Shown here: one piece after another, positions 36,650 to 50,611 of the stretch
Layout: each line of letters opens with the position of its first letter
Position numbering within the stretch: the first letter of the stretch is position 1
Assembly (NCBI GenBank): GCA_027886175.1
Contig: JAJNNQ010000004.1
Location: 15,453,501-15,517,500, forward strand
Length of the DNA: 64,000 nucleotides
Reading direction: 5' to 3'
Origin: Phylloscopus collybita
Taxonomy: Eukaryota; Chordata; Aves; Passeriformes; Phylloscopidae
Notes under the pieces: generated by a model
Database searches by the model: none
What the model was told of the DNA's origin: nothing
Seen by the model: only the letters and a program-made list of their open reading frames with translations
Made by a program: the position numbers and the translations under genes

Positions 36650-37047
36650 TAGACATAGGGAACTAGAGTTGTTTAGTCTGGAGGAGGGAAAGGAGGCTTG
36701 GGGGAATCCTAGCACTCTCAACTACATGACAGGATGTTCTAGCCAAGTGGAGGTTGGTCCGCACTCCCAGATTACAAGTTATAGGACAAGATGAAATGGC
36801 CTCAAGTTGCACCAGCAAGGTTTAGGTTGGCTTTTAGTACAAATGTCTTCAGTGAAAGGCCTGTCAAGAATTGTACAGTCTTTCCAGGAAAGAGGTTGTG
36901 TCACCATCCCTGGCTGTGTTTAAAAGATGTGAAGATGTGGCTGTGAGGGACACAGTTTAGTGCTGGACTTGGCAGTGCCTGGTTAATGGATGGACCTGAT
37001 GATTAAAGGTCTTTTCCAACCTAAATTATTCTGTAATTCTATGACTC
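36650..37047 (+). mobile_element. CR1 LINE 3' end
   Basis: The fragment contains the CR1 3' region in sense, with GTCTGGAGGAGGGAAAGGAG, TTTCCAGGAAAGAGGTTGTG and ACCATCCCTGGCTGTGTTTA. It ends with TCTTTTCCAACCTAAATTAT followed by the terminal repeat ATTCTGTAATTCTATGACTC. The 5' end is truncated. Many substitutions mark it as an old copy. Confidence 0.85.
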
Positions 37048-38339
37048 TATTTTTTCTGACTGACTAGTGCTTTCAGAACTAAATTTGTGAATGGAAAAAA
37101 CTGTATGAATGGATATTCTTTTGGTCCGCACAGAGTTTATGTCCACGACACTTGAAGAAGAAATGTCTTGCTAAGATTGTTCATGGTAAAGCAGAAGGAA
37201 ACTTGAACATAGGGGCTCCATTTGAACTAAGAAATTGACCATTATCTAGTTCTGAAACTAGATTACCTTATAAATTGCTTTCAAGCGTATTTATTATTAT
37301 ACAATAATAAATTACATGTAGCAAAACAGAGAACAAACTAAATATCAATAAAAATTTTTCACTCAAAACAAGAAACTCTTCACTAACATTAAGATTCTGA
37401 ATTTTGGTTTATCAATAGCTTTTTCCAGTTCCTCAGTTCTCAGAAAACTCTTTCATTTGATGTCAAATCATCAGGATGTCTTTCCATCTAGATTTATTGA
37501 ATCTGGGCTTGTAGGGGTCTTGTTCAGAACTAACTAAGAACATTGTGTTTTGTCTAGAATGGCAGAGTAACAGACCTCAAGTTTTTAGAAAGTGTGTTTA
37601 AAGTTTCCAGGTTGTTCTATGCTCCTGAGTTGTTAATCACCAACCTCTGTTTACCAGGCACCAGGGACCACCACAGTACACTAAGTATGACTTCATACCA
37701 AAAAAAAATACTATGACTGAAATAAGCTTAATCATTCATCTTGTGAATAGTGTTGTTTCCTAGTACAAAGTACATCACTTTGTTGAAATTGATGAAGCAT
37801 TCACTCTGTATCTAAATGTCTATCTATATTAGAGATTAAAAGAAATCCTAGGGGCTGTAGCTGTTTCTTTGGGGTTTTTTTGTTTGTTTTGTTTTGGGGG
37901 GTTTTTGTTTGTTTGTTTTTGTTTTTGTTTTTGTGGTTTTTGTTGTTGTTGTTGTGTTGTTGGTTTGGTTTTTTTATTGTTTAACCAGAATAATTTTTCA
38001 ATTTGAGCTTGTTGGTGAAGGGAAGTGATCAAAGTCTTAAGTCTATGACCTCTTGAAGACCTGTAACTCTCACTGCCCACATGATTGCTTTTTTTTAAAA
38101 CCTTGAAACCTGCGTCAAGCACCCATGAAAACTAATTCTATTTTCTTGATTTTATTCCTGTCATTAATAAGTAGTTGTGGAACACTTATTTTGAAATATT
38201 GACCTTTGGTATGAAACAGAGTTCTAGTCCCCAAAAAAGTCCCCTTTTTGAGAGCAAGTTGAATATGAGTCATAAGAGATCTCAAGATGATGAAGACCAA
38301 GAATACATATTAACAAGAATACAGACAGTGGATGATAGG
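37048..38339. other. Unassigned DNA with a G/T-rich tract
   Basis: No gene or transposon is recognised apart from the low-complexity tract at 37864-37976. Confidence 0.5.
37864..37976. repeat. (GTTT)n, (GTTTTT)n and (GTT)n compound tract
   Basis: About 110 bases contain only G and T apart from isolated bases at the edges. The unit changes from GTTT to GTTTTT to GTT, with short G-runs. It produces a Lys/Gln-rich chance peptide on the minus strand. Confidence 0.9.
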
Positions 38340-38464
38340 AATCATAGAACAACCTATTTTGAAAGGGACTTCAGAAGATCAGGTACAATTTTTCATAGGA
38401 AAGGGAGGCTAGATGATATTATTTGCCATTATATTCAACTGAGGCTTGAAAAACTCCAGCACTG
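38340..38464 (-). mobile_element. Short CR1-like 3' fragment
   Basis: In antisense it begins ATCATAGAACAACCTATTTT, followed by GAAAGGGACTTCAGAAGATC and ends near CTTGAAAAACTCCAGCACTG. This order matches the 3' end of an older CR1 subfamily. It is about 125 bases long. Confidence 0.7.
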
Positions 38465-41400
38465 AGGTCAGAGAGAAAATGTAATAATGATAGATGTTTA
38501 GGAAATATATCCTTTGAGGAGAGGTTGGTGGATGCTCTTTAAAACTTACTGAAAATACAACCTAAGAGAGTAAGTCCATGATGTAGTACATGTATTGTGG
38601 CAATGTTCCAATCTGGAAAAAGTGGTTCCAGAACCCCCAATTGTTTTCTGAAAAGAAATATGGAAGATGCAGGCTTGTTATACAGCAGAGACTGAGCTTA
38701 GGACTTACAAATACCCAAGTCTTAAAAGGTGAAACCATCACAGAATATCCAGAAGTTGTGGATGTCTTCCACTGAAAAAAATTAATAAAAAGTTTGACAA
38801 ATCTGTGCAATGGGTTATGCACATAAAAGTGTACAATGTTGTAGGTTGTCCTGTTCTGGTCTTCACATTCTTAGCCCCACCTGTTTATGATGATGTCCTT
38901 TTCCATCACATGCTCTGTGGAAACTATCTATACTCTCAGAATAGTCTTAGAGCTGATAGGCACATATTATTACTATATATTTTTGATGATAAAGTTAGAA
39001 ATATCAGTGCAGAGCTTACTAATTCCATAAAGATTTTAATAACTGCCCAGATATGATCAGACTCTACTATGCCACTGTCCAGTAAACTAGTAAGACTTCA
39101 GAACAGTTTCAGTGGCCACCACAAAACAAAAAGTGTTTTAATGGTTTGGATGTTTTACACAAAAGTCTAAACCATCTTATTACAGCATTTGACAGTAAGT
39201 CTAGCTATCTGTGCTCAGAAATTTTATATGCTCATCCAGCACTTTACAAGTGAAAAAAGTGAAATTTTTAAATGTTAAGATAGAATTTGAACAAGAGCTA
39301 ACACAAGTATCAGAATGATTCACAAATGTTTTAATTTAAAATCATTTAAATCTATCATCAAATCTTCCATGAAGTTTACCTAATTAGTATAACATAAAAT
39401 CATATCCCTCCATTTTGAGAATATGATTTTAATCTTTATAGCGGTTGTTAAATGACTATAATTTCACAATTAAATGAAGATTCAAGATATAGTAGAATTC
39501 TTCTTAGAATATTTGCTTTTAATCTAAAGGATACACACAGTTGTGAATTCATAATTAATTACTACTTTCTCACCTAATAAGTGATTGAAGTTTATACAGA
39601 GTAACTAGTTTGTTCTCCTCATTCCAGAAAATGTCTATCAGCAACCCATTTTAAATAGCAGGATTTGTAAAAGATCATGGAATTCTATGAAAATATTTAA
39701 TCAATTTAGATGTGCCTTTAATAAAATTGTCCTAATATAATATAAGGTGACCATTGCCAAGAGGTAATTTATTTGCATTCACTATGCTCCAGGCAATTTT
39801 TTATTCCCATTTCCCAGGAGCGAAACAAAGATGACATTCAAAATTGCATGCCATATTGTGATTATCTGAGGAGATAATTCAAGTCATCATACAAATATTA
39901 ATTCTGAGCAGAAACTAGGCTAACAAGGCCATGCAGCACTTTTGTTTTGGAACAAAACTTCGACTGAGCATTCACAGAAGTGTTTGAGTGACAGCAGTGC
40001 AAAATGTAGTATAAACACTACAGTTTCAGGCAAAACTACGTTAAAGAATATTACACAGGATGATCAGCCTTCCAGAACCAGCACATGTCATCTTTTTCAT
40101 CTCAGTCTGCAAAGTCTGAATCATAAGCTTTTGTATCTTCTTCAAGAAAAGCATAGATTTGAACTTTAGGACTAATGGTGCCATGAAGCTGTGGGTGAGT
40201 GACTCATTTCCTCTCCAGAGGTGGGAGGCACATGATTATCCTTCTGTTTCCACTGCTCCATATTTTAATGACAATCATGACAATCTTCTGTTGGCAGTCT
40301 TTATCATGATTATAATACCTATTATTTGATTTATTATACCACCTCACATTTGGTTTTGGATTTAGGGACTCTTTGAGTGAGACAACTTCCACGGTGCTAG
40401 TATCAATTAGGATTATTAATTATCATTGTTTATGTCAGAAATTACTCTAAACATTGACATGCTTTGCACCTTAAGAAACTTCTGTGCTAGATTTTTGTCT
40501 TTGTAAAGTGTTATAATCCTGCAGAGGCAGATTCTGGTTCTGCTATCACTTGTGTTACACATGCAAAATTTAAAAGGTAATAACTTTGGGAAGGCTAGTG
40601 CCAATGTAATACCTTTAAAATTCACTTCTCAAAGTAGTAGTTTATGGTAGAAAATGTGTATTTTACCACTAGCTTGCAAAGCAAATGTGAAACAAGGGGC
40701 ATTTAATATGAGAATTATAGTGAAAGACTATAAGGACCAATGTTTAGTTTATTGAAAAGGAATTTCTTGGCATAGAGTTATACATCCCTTTTTAGAAATC
40801 TCTCTTTTATTGAAATCAGGCACTAGCCTCATTCTATTGCCCCCTTGATTCCATGTCCAAGTAAGGAGTAATTTCTAAGTCCAATACCCTAATAAAATTG
40901 TCAGTATAAATCAGGAAACCAGAGCAAGCCTTTGAAAGAACACGTGAAATTAATTTGGCAGCTGAGACATGTAACTGACACCTAGAGATAAAAGCATAGA
41001 AAGATATAAACCCCTAATAAATGATTCTGCATCACCACAAATACTCAGTCTAAACACCCAAAGCCAAACAACAGCATAGAGTTTTACATATAACAATAGC
41101 TTAGATATAAAATTCAGATTAGATTGTTTACAAGTTGGAATGTAACTAAGCAAATATCCAGAAAAAATCTACTTCCCACTATTTTAAGGTAAGTATGAGC
41201 TATGCCTACAGAATCGTTACATTACATATTTTTTGCAATATTTGCTACTTGGTGCCTTTAAGGATAGTGGAAGAAGAGAGCTGGGAAAGAGAGAGCTCCT
41301 TTTCTTTGGAACCAGTCAGAATAAAACATGTTTCTAAGTGCAGCTTTTCATTCTGGATAGGTTTTACAGGAATATCCAGGCTAATGACAGTAATTTTCTT

Positions 41401-42765
41401 TTATATGATCATTGTGTTGTTACATCTTTTCTCTGCCTTTGATAGCTCATGACTGACTTTGCTTTCTGACATATATGTTAAAACAACCACTCAGTCAATC
41501 ACTATGCATCTTGCCTTCAGTCACAGAAATATGGAGACCCTATCAAGAATTTTGCTCAGTCTCTTCATAAGTCCTTTGAAGGAATGGCATTATCAGATTC
41601 CTACAATATCACCAGAGACAGTTTTGTTCACCTTTAGTGAAGGACTAGTGATTTTATGAAGCAAGGTATTTCTGGGCTTTTAGAGTCTCTTGTGTACTTA
41701 AAGGAAACATACCACTAGGAGGTTTGGAGTGACAGGTACTAATATCCTCTACCATTGTGATCCCTGAACTATTCAGCTTCAGTACTAAACAACATTTGTG
41801 GGAAAACAGTTCTTTAGAAAAAAAAACAAAAACAAAAACAAACTGGTTCAAATGTGAGTGCAGTGTGGAGACTACTTCTGGGGATAAAGATGAGGTCTCT
41901 TTTCTATTTATCTTCCAATCACCAAGTATTTTATCCTTATCAAAGTTTGGCATGGTGTAGATTAGATTTTCTTTGATGTTTTCAAATGCTGAAAAGAAAC
42001 TCCTTTGTCTGAGAGCTACTTGGCTTCAGGTAAAGAGAAAAAGCTTCAACCTGTGTGAATGCCAGTTAAAGCCAATTATAAACCAGCTGATTTTTCTTGG
42101 CATTAAAAAAACTACAAAGTCAATACAAAATACAATTCCACCACAAATTTACCTCTAATTCTTTTAGTGTTTTTGGGTGGATTCTTAACTGATAATAGAC
42201 ATGCCCATGTGTGAGAAGGAGGTATTTTATGTTTAAAATGGAGATATTGTGGAAAACAATGATCTTTAAAATCTTGCTAAGACAGGAAGAAATACATAAA
42301 CCACTGTTCTTCCAGGTAAAAAGTGTGAAATGGACTAATTATGTTTTGAGCACAGTTTACGTTGTTACTTATTTAAAGTTTGCCTAAAATACCTTTCCCA
42401 CCGCTTTGTTAAATGGCAGAAAATGAACTGACTTTTCATGTGTGAAATGTATTGCAAATACCCTCTAGCTCTGATTTTACTGAAAGCATGTTTTTTAACT
42501 TGCTGTAGAGAAAAAAAAAAACCAACTTTTGGTCACCATATTGTACATATGGAAAGAAGTTACTGTCTTTTCTTGTACAATCATATAGCAGAAAAATCTC
42601 TTAAGAACCTGCAGGTGGTATTAATATAGGAAACACTGCATGCAACTCAAAATAATTTCTAATGGAAATCTAAGCACAAATGGTCCCTTACTAATAATTA
42701 TTTTGCTAGCAGAGAAATGAGAGGGGTCAGAAGAAAGGAAAAAGTGTCCATGTGCCCTTCTGTCT

Positions 42766-42856
42766 CTATCTATATATGCATATATACATGAACACACACG
42801 TATATATTTACATACATGTATATGTACATATATATACATATATATACACATGCACA
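42766..42856. repeat. AT/TATACA-rich low-complexity tract
   Basis: Interrupted TA and TATACA units with CATG steps occur on both strands, giving overlapping Tyr/Ile/His-rich chance frames. Confidence 0.85.
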
Positions 42857-43370
42857 AGTAGCATATATCCATGTAAAGTTGCTAGGGCATTAATATCAAG
42901 CGGCAGTTTATGGCAGGAAATGAAGAATGGGATATTTACTTTGTACAGAGCAAACTTGCAGGAATGAAGACAGATGTTCATTAGATGACTTTGTTAAATA
43001 CAAATACCACACTTTACTCTAGGCTGTTATTAAAGCAATTACTTTTTTCAAGTACACAGTAAAAGCTGTAGCTTTGTGGTATTCTAGTAAGCATTATTAC
43101 ATTAATATAGTGAATTTACCTGATTTATCTTTCATTACCAAATCTCACAATGATTTTCTGATTAATGGTGCATACTGTAGATTTTGCAGATGCCAGCTAG
43201 ATGTTCAGAGAAAACTAATGTTTTTTGGCCTGGGAAGTTAAGTATAAACATATACATATACTGACACACCTAGTGGAACAAATGGAAGGCATTCCTTGGT
43301 GTATTTGCTATGTAGCCCCCTTTTATTCTTAGATACACAACACAACACCCTTCAGCCTTCTAGATAAAGG

Positions 43371-43398
43371 TAAATCTAAAGCTAAAGCTAAAGCTAAA
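43371..43398. repeat. (AAAGCT)n short tandem repeat
   Basis: About four units of AAAGCT are present, the first with a T in place of G. Confidence 0.85.
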
Positions 43399-44869
43399 CA
43401 GATGAGAAACAATGTAAATAATTAAAAGCAAAATTTGACCTCTATTGGGAATCTCTTTTGCTGTAAGTATTCCCCCACTTCTTCCAGCTGTCTGCCTCAC
43501 AGGACAGGGGCCTGAGCACACAGCTCCAGGTCACTGTAAAGAAAAAAGGAAAGGGGAAGCTGTTGACAGCATGGTTCCCAGCAGGGAGCAGGGTCAAGCA
43601 GGTGTCTCATATCCATCATCATATCCTCTCCTCTAGCCTGTGTTTCTACTCATGTATATATGTATCTGCTCCTACAAAAGGAAGAGATCTGCTTCTTTTT
43701 CTGCAATATTAATTAATTTCAAAGCATTAATTTTTCCGCCTGCATAATAAGATCCTGAGATGGTATGGCTACACTGACATGTTAGTCAGGAGACAGAAGA
43801 GAGGAAATCTGAGTGCAACAAATCATAATGACATCTAGGGAAAAATGGTGGTATTCTTATTTGTCTCTAGGGCCACTCTCCTGTCCTCCAGATACTCGTA
43901 GCAACTTCCATGTCTTGTTTACCTAAGCACAGGAAATGAAACATAGACCTCACACATATCTGCCTGGTCACTCTGTCCCTAATTAAAAATATGTTTCTTT
44001 TAAAAACAAGAGCGGAAGAACCTTTGTTCCTCTCGGGTATGGATGAATGGCCAAGAACCAAGACAGAAAACAGCAAGGGGACAGGTATAGTATATTGTGT
44101 GCTCAGCAGTTCCCTGATCCATGCCACTTTTTCTGCTCACTACTCTTCACTGCTTCCAGAGCATCACAAATGCATCAAGCTCAGCTACTGCTTGAAAGCT
44201 TTCTACAGGGTACAGATTTTTAGTCACACTGCATTGAACAGTGAAAGTGGAGCAGAACTGCCCTGCACAGAAGCAAAAGAAACTAATAATGGATTTTCCA
44301 CCTTGCCAAACAATAAAGGTTTAGTCAATTTACGTTCACTCAAGGTCTGCAAATGGTGGTCTCTTGGGTGGAGTGTAGTGCAAGCAATAGTGGGGATTTG
44401 AAAGTGAACATCATTATTGCTGTCACATGCTGGTCTTTGGTTTGGATTATATCAGTTCTTTTGATTTTTAAGGGAGATAAGAAAGCAAGAAGACATACAA
44501 CATTGTTTATTTGATCTATTGCATCTATTACTGTTCATTGCACTGTGCACTGAATCTGTCCTTGATTCATTTGGGCAGGCCATAAACTACTAAAGCTGCC
44601 CACTTTCCAGGGCAACTGCCAGTGTTGATGACCTCCTAATTTTATCATGTCTTTCTCCAATACAGTGTTGGATCTAAGTGTTTGAAAGGGTAAGAAAAAT
44701 TATGTTTACTCTTTTGTTTGCCTTTTACTCCTGTTCAGAATAACATAATAGTGGCTCCAGTGTGTCAGCAGATTTATTATAATATTATAGGAATTAATCA
44801 GTGAATTTGGGTTACTTTTAAAAGCTCTGCACTGCTGTCATATGATCATGCCAATTTTGTAGCTCACAT

Positions 44870-45315
44870 GAGATCACAGAGCCACAGAAACACTGGTTGG
44901 AAGTCCTAACTTCTGTTGAAAGCAAGACTATTGCCAACACTATAGTCTGTCTTATTAAGTCTTGAATAAGATGGAGACTTCACAGTGTCTCAGGGCAACG
45001 AGTGCTGCAGTATCCTTCCCAACAGAAGGTTTTTCCTGATGTTCAGTCTGAACCTGCCTAGATGCAATTTGTCCCTTGTTATCTCCACCAATACTGAGGA
45101 GTTTGGCTGTGTAGTATCTGTAAAACTTCCAAAGAAATTGTATGCTATTAGATCACACTGACCTCCCTCTCTATGAGGCTTCAGAAGCCCCTCTCTTGTT
45201 ACTAATTCCCAGATATTGAACCTTTGGCTATTAACAGGAGTATATGCTATTTGTTCCAGATGAAATACCACTGGAGACAGTGTCAGAAGTGTTACTAAAG
45301 TCAAGGTATCTTCTG
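44870..45315 (-). mobile_element. CR1 LINE fragment, old
   Basis: In antisense the degraded 3' end (AGATCACAGAGCCACAGAAA) is followed by TTTTTCCTGATGTTCAGTCT and GAACCTGCCTAGATGCAATT, which correspond to the CR1 3' untranslated region. The match ends near TGTTACTAAAGTCAAGGTAT in the ORF2 part. A 104-codon frame across it has no reverse transcriptase motif. Confidence 0.75.
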
Positions 45316-48300
45316 TTTGTTACTGTCCCAGGTTGGTCAGATATAATTTTGTATTGACAGATACTTATTGATTGTTCCTGATTTCTGTTTGTCCTTCATG
45401 TATATGTCAATTTATTAAAAAAATGACTTGACATATAAACTGTCCAGAAAACTTAAGAAAAGTCAGATTACATGACATTGACTCAAAACACAACCTGCCT
45501 TTGCCTTAAGCAGTAAAATCAAAATACCGTAGAGGTTACACTGATCTCTGACCAACAAGAGAAAAGACTGCATGTTAGGCCTCACAAGGATACACAGGGA
45601 AGGTTTTGTGTCCTCAGATTCACATAAATTAAATAGCAGTGCAAATTATCAACCAAATATTCACTGAGAAAGACCACTAGAGATCCCTGGTTGACCTGTT
45701 CTTATTCTTTAGTGTTTGACATTTAGGACTTCAGGGAAGCAAGATATTCATGGTTTCATTTGTGTCAGGACACGTTAACCTAAATGATTCACGTTTCCAT
45801 GTATTTTCCTCAGGCAGATAAATACAGAAATCCATTTTTATAGTGTATGGGCAGAGCAGAATAGCAGGAGAATGAAGTATGGTTGTTTTGCCCAAACTGC
45901 ATTAACTAATGTAGGAATTAAAGGTTATCTTGTGTTATAACTGTTGACTAGCACATACTGATCAATTTCCATGATTTGTTATAGATATGAACTGTAACTT
46001 TTCAATCTATTGCCAAAGGTATTACTATGAAATCAAACTTCACTGCACTGCAGCTTTTCTTATTGCTGTTTCTATTGTTTATTATCCATTCCCAGCATAA
46101 TAACCTTGGTTGCTTCTCAATTATAATTTCAAAATTTGTTAGAAACAAATGTGTAAATCCCAGAACTTTATCAGCTCCTGCATGAGATACTTAAAAAAGA
46201 CAAACATTAGTGTTCCAACTGCTATGAATGTAAAAACCATATTTCATTAATAATAATAATAATAATTATTATTATTAATGAATATATAATATATAATAAT
46301 TATAATAATATATATAATAATATATATAATAATAATAATAATAATTATTATTAAAATGACCATATTAAGGCATCTGCCTTTTAGAGAACATAACAGTCCT
46401 GGGTTGAATTTGGTCCTTACTCTTTTTAATAGCTTTTGGAGAAAAGAAAAATATACCATTAGAAACATTGGTGCCTTGTACACCCTTAAAATTCACATTT
46501 ATTTCTATATCTGCACCTATGAGAGTATTTGCAAAATACTAGATGTCCTAAGGCTTGTGCTCCCTGAATGATGAGCTGTGTGAGTATGTTTCCTTCACAG
46601 TGGCAGGTGGAAGAAATTATGACTTCCTCTGGTTCTGTAAAAAGGCAGCTAGAGGAGATAAAATACATTGTCAATATTGAAATAGTGTCTGATTCCCACT
46701 TTCTGCAAGAGCAACAGGCTTGGAACGAAATGTAAGCACTGTGGAGCAGCCCAGGGTTCCTGTCTAGGTTAATCCCCCAACCTATTTGAAGCTAAGGTGC
46801 CCAAGCCTCCTCTCCATGACACTGGGTCACCCAGCACTTCTGAACTCATCCAGATCAAAAAGTGTGACTGCACTTCTGTTGAATTAGGCAAAGCAAGATA
46901 CGGAGCTCGTCGGGCACAAAGGCATCCGCCTGTATGAAACTGATGTGTCAAAATGTTTTGACCGAACTTGAATTGGGTGGATTTGTATCAGATCAGTGTT
47001 TTGTGTGAGGCAGCCATGGCTTCTTCATTTGATATCAGGACACCTTAGAATGGGTATTCCTGACAAAAGTACTTAATTCACAAGTATTTTTTTCTACTTA
47101 TTTCTCTGTAAAGAGACAGCTCTTAGATTTAAGCTCTAATTCATTTGCCTCATTAAGCCCTGTGCAAAAATATTTTTGATGTCATTTTCTCAAGATCCAT
47201 AGGTCTAAATTCAGTGAAACAGAATATTGTTATTTCTTGTCTGGAAAATCAAACTCTCGTCTCCTTGCCTGACTTGGAACAGCAAAGAGCTGGACACATA
47301 AGTTTTTAATACTGGGGTTTTTTTAGATAATCCTTCTGTCCTCTCTCATGTAACTGCTAGACAAAAGCCACAATGTTTTTCGTTGCTCAGCAAAACCTGC
47401 TGTGTACAGATAGAGAACACATGGATTGACAGACACCTTTTTGCAGTCTTTGCTTAAAGTGGTAATGTCCAGGCAGATGGAGATGTTCTGGATGTGGAAA
47501 TGCTGGTCCAGTCCTGTCCAGCTTCCTATGCAGGTCAGCAGACCAGGTAGGCATGGCAGGCATGAGGCTGTCTAAAGAGTGGGAAAGACCATATTCATAC
47601 AACTGCTAACACACCAAGACTTCCTCCTCACAGAATTTTGACTCTGAGGAGATGTTCTCAGGGTTGTCAGACTGTGGCTGGCCTTTATATAGACACAGAC
47701 TCACCAGCAGTGGATATTGCTTGCATGCCACACATACATGCACACAGAGCATGGACTTCAGAAATATACAGCACCCTGGTCCCAGCCTGCCCTACAGGCT
47801 CTCAGGGAGGCTACGTGGGAGAAGTACATCCCTCTGCCTCAGGAATTCTCCAGATAGGAGTGTATCTGCAGAAAACACCATTAATTTCCTTATTAATTGT
47901 GTTTCTATTGCCATTAAGAGCACTAAGGATTCAGAGAAGTGTGATGCTAGAGCACAGAGTAAGCTATGATGCTGCAGGTGAATTAATTTATCACTTTCTT
48001 TACTAGTGTTCATAACTTTTTCATACCTTCATCTTTTTTTTTCCTCCAAAAAGTGTCAAAAAATTTTGAGTAGAGCAGCCTTAAATGTATACTTGGGAAA
48101 CATATCTCCTAACTTACAGAAAAATGTACATGTAAGATCATTTTAGTATGCAGTTTAGTCATCTAAATTTTTATGGTCCTTTTTCTTTTTTCTTGTTGGT
48201 TTACTTTTCCTAATCTGCATAAACTATTTTTCATTTGTTATAGCTATCTTAGCCAACAGATGGTGCTATGTATAACATTTTTATTATATTGTATAAAATA

Positions 48301-49322
48301 AAAATAAATACTACAGTTAAATTGTACATGTAATTACTTTGTTAGAAAATAAACGTGGAATTGAAGTTCACAATAATAAACACTTATCATAAAAATTAGA
48401 TGCAAGGAACAATAAATGTTGAGAGTCTCTGATGAATGTTCATTTCAGCCTCCAGGTAGGGAAGGATGGAGTTGCATATGTAAAGCTGGATGTGGTACCG
48501 ATGTTACTGTGCTTGTACAGAGGGGTTTTTTGCAAAGTCAGGACTTCAGGTTGGTAGATTTTAAGAGCACTAAAATTATCATCGTCTGTTCTGGTTTCTA
48601 CTCTCTGGAATTAATGCACTTTATCTAAATTGAAATAGAGAGATGTGGTATGTCATGGGTACTCATACAATTGAAGCAGAACTGTTCCAGTATATACAAA
48701 ATATGAAATGCAATTATAAGCACCAAAGTTGAGTACCACCAGTGTTTCAGACTGTGCCAATATTTCCCATCCAAACAGTGCGGCTAAGTTTGATGGTAAT
48801 AGTCATGCCTATAAAATTAATCATGTACATGCAAAACAGATTCTATTCTCTGTGGGCTTGGACATTTTGTCTGTAAAGAGATGAGAGCTTCACTAAACAA
48901 GGCATGACCAAGTCTAATGTGATGAATATATTCTGCTGAAGCTGTTGTCAGTGACACCTTGTGTAATCTTTTCCCTTTCCAATAACTTGTTTCCCCAAAT
49001 TTGCTGGGTTTTGTGTTTTTTTCAACTAGGCCATTGTTAATTCTATTTATTCACTCTCACCCATCTCAGTGAATTCAATAAACATTTTATCTTACTTTAA
49101 AAATACTTCCAGGAAAGGTAGGTATTTTTACAACATAAATATAAATAGACTAAGCCAATTACAAATATTCTATGTGGAAAAATCATGTACTTGGTTCTTT
49201 ATTGGAATGAGTTGTCAAAAACACAAGCAGTGTGGAATATTTTAAGAGGGCTCTTCATGTATTTCAGTGAATGCTGAAACAAGATGCACTGAATCTTACA
49301 AATGCTGACACTCAGATCCTTG
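45316..49322. other. Unassigned DNA with an AT-rich palindromic repeat
   Basis: No gene is visible. The AT-rich block at 46246-46354 is described separately. Near 47640-48006 two overlapping plus-strand frames of 105 and 122 codons lie in moderately GC-rich DNA downstream of CCTTTATATAGAC (47680-47692), but no motif or splice signal supports coding. Confidence 0.5.
46246..46354. repeat. Self-complementary (TAA)n/(TTA)n and (TA)n tract
   Basis: The tract has the order (TAA)n, (TTA)n, a TATATAATA-rich middle, then again (TAA)n and (TTA)n. It is almost pure A and T. Each half can fold on itself and the two halves can pair with each other. Confidence 0.9.
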
Positions 49323-49328
49323 TTCACA

Positions 49329-49980
49329 TGTAAAAGCCAATTAATCACTGCTATTTTGTGGGGTCTGTGTGGTAGCTGTGCTGGGAGAGCAGCCTCGTGG
49401 TTTGTCCCAAAAGGGTGCTCCCCCTGCACTCCAACACAGGCACAGACCCCTCAGACAAGTCTAGCCTTGTTTCAGGCAGCATAGGACCCAGGGTGCAGCA
49501 GAGAGATAAATGTAGCAAGATGGATCCTGCGTGACTCCTTCAGAGAGGTTGGACGAATCAGTGGAAGAAGGAAACGCATCTGCTTCAGGAGTCTTGTCCA
49601 GAGATTTTATTCCAGTGTAGCAGCACCTCTGAACCGTGTGACTTCCCTGAGCAGAACCCAGACCCTGTGCCTGTCCTGGGTTTTCACCTGGGAGAGGGGG
49701 ATGGGGGAGAACATACAGCCTACCTATCAGAAAGGGACAGGACGTGACCCGAGGGCTAAAGTGCAGCCTAAAGGTCAAATCACCTGTGAGGAGGGGTGGG
49801 CCCTTTCTGCCTGGGCCAATTCCTTCAATGGCCAACCCCTGCAAAAATCTCAGGTTGCTTGGTAAACCTGGTATATTATAATCGTTCCTTCAGGGTTGGC
49901 TGGGAAAAACCTACCCTGGGGGTGGGGAAAAACCCCTAAAATAGGGCTCACCTTGAAAGCCTTAAAGGCACACCGCAACA
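49329..49980 (-). mobile_element. Solo LTR, ERVK-like, 6-bp target duplication
   Basis: The 652-bp element is flanked by exact TTCACA copies at 49323-49328 and 49981-49986. On the minus strand it starts TGTTGCGG and ends GGCTTTTACA, giving TG...CA ends. AATAAA on the minus strand (49606-49611) and the TATA-like TATAATATA near 49871-49879 set the orientation and imply an R region of roughly 250 bases. The 6-bp duplication fits a class II element. Frames of up to 127 codons inside it show no retroviral domains. No internal retroviral region remains. Confidence 0.82.
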
Positions 49981-49986
49981 TTCACA

Positions 49987-50611
49987 CAAGTGAATGTTGG
50001 TTTTTTTCCTAGATTTTGAAAATACTTCATTTCATTACATGAATGTTTAAAGTTTGAGAAAGTGATCTTCATTTTACAGCTTCATAATACTGAATTTCTG
50101 GTGACAATTAACTATTTCCCATCTCATTTTATTCTCTTATTGTTCACACAATTAGGAACAAAGGCATGTGCTATCCATGAAACAGTTGATCATTGCTGTT
50201 GAATGAAGATTTAAAATTTTCAGGCACAATGTAAGAACTAGTATAATGATAATTTCACATAAAAAATATTTTTAATAAAAAAGCGACTTCCATTCTTCTC
50301 TGACTCATAGATTTCATTAAATTCTATATTGATTAATGATCAGAAATTATAGAATACTGCAATAATTTGGCAGTATGTCAAAACAATTTTTAATTGAAAT
50401 TGGATTGCTGGTGTTTGGTAGTCTGAGGGAGGAGAATATTTTTTTCTTTTTAAAATGAACACTAGTTTGGAGTGAAAATTATGACAGCTTCAAACCACCT
50501 TCAGGATGGCCAAAATAAAGCATTCAGAATTTTCTTCCAACTGTCCCACTATCTGCACTTTCCTCTTGTGAGGAAGTACTTGCTTAGTACTTTTCAACAT
50601 GGCATGATGTT
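49987..50611. other. Unassigned AT-rich DNA
   Basis: No gene or transposon is visible between the LTR and the next CR1. Confidence 0.55.

Larger units (their letters stand above)
38465..44869. other. Unassigned AT-rich DNA
   Basis: No gene or clear transposon was found in 6.4 kb apart from the simple repeats listed at 42766-42856 and 43371-43398. A (CAAAAA)n-like run lies near 41818-41841. The longest open frame, 136 codons at 43991-44401 plus, has no recognisable motif. Confidence 0.55.
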
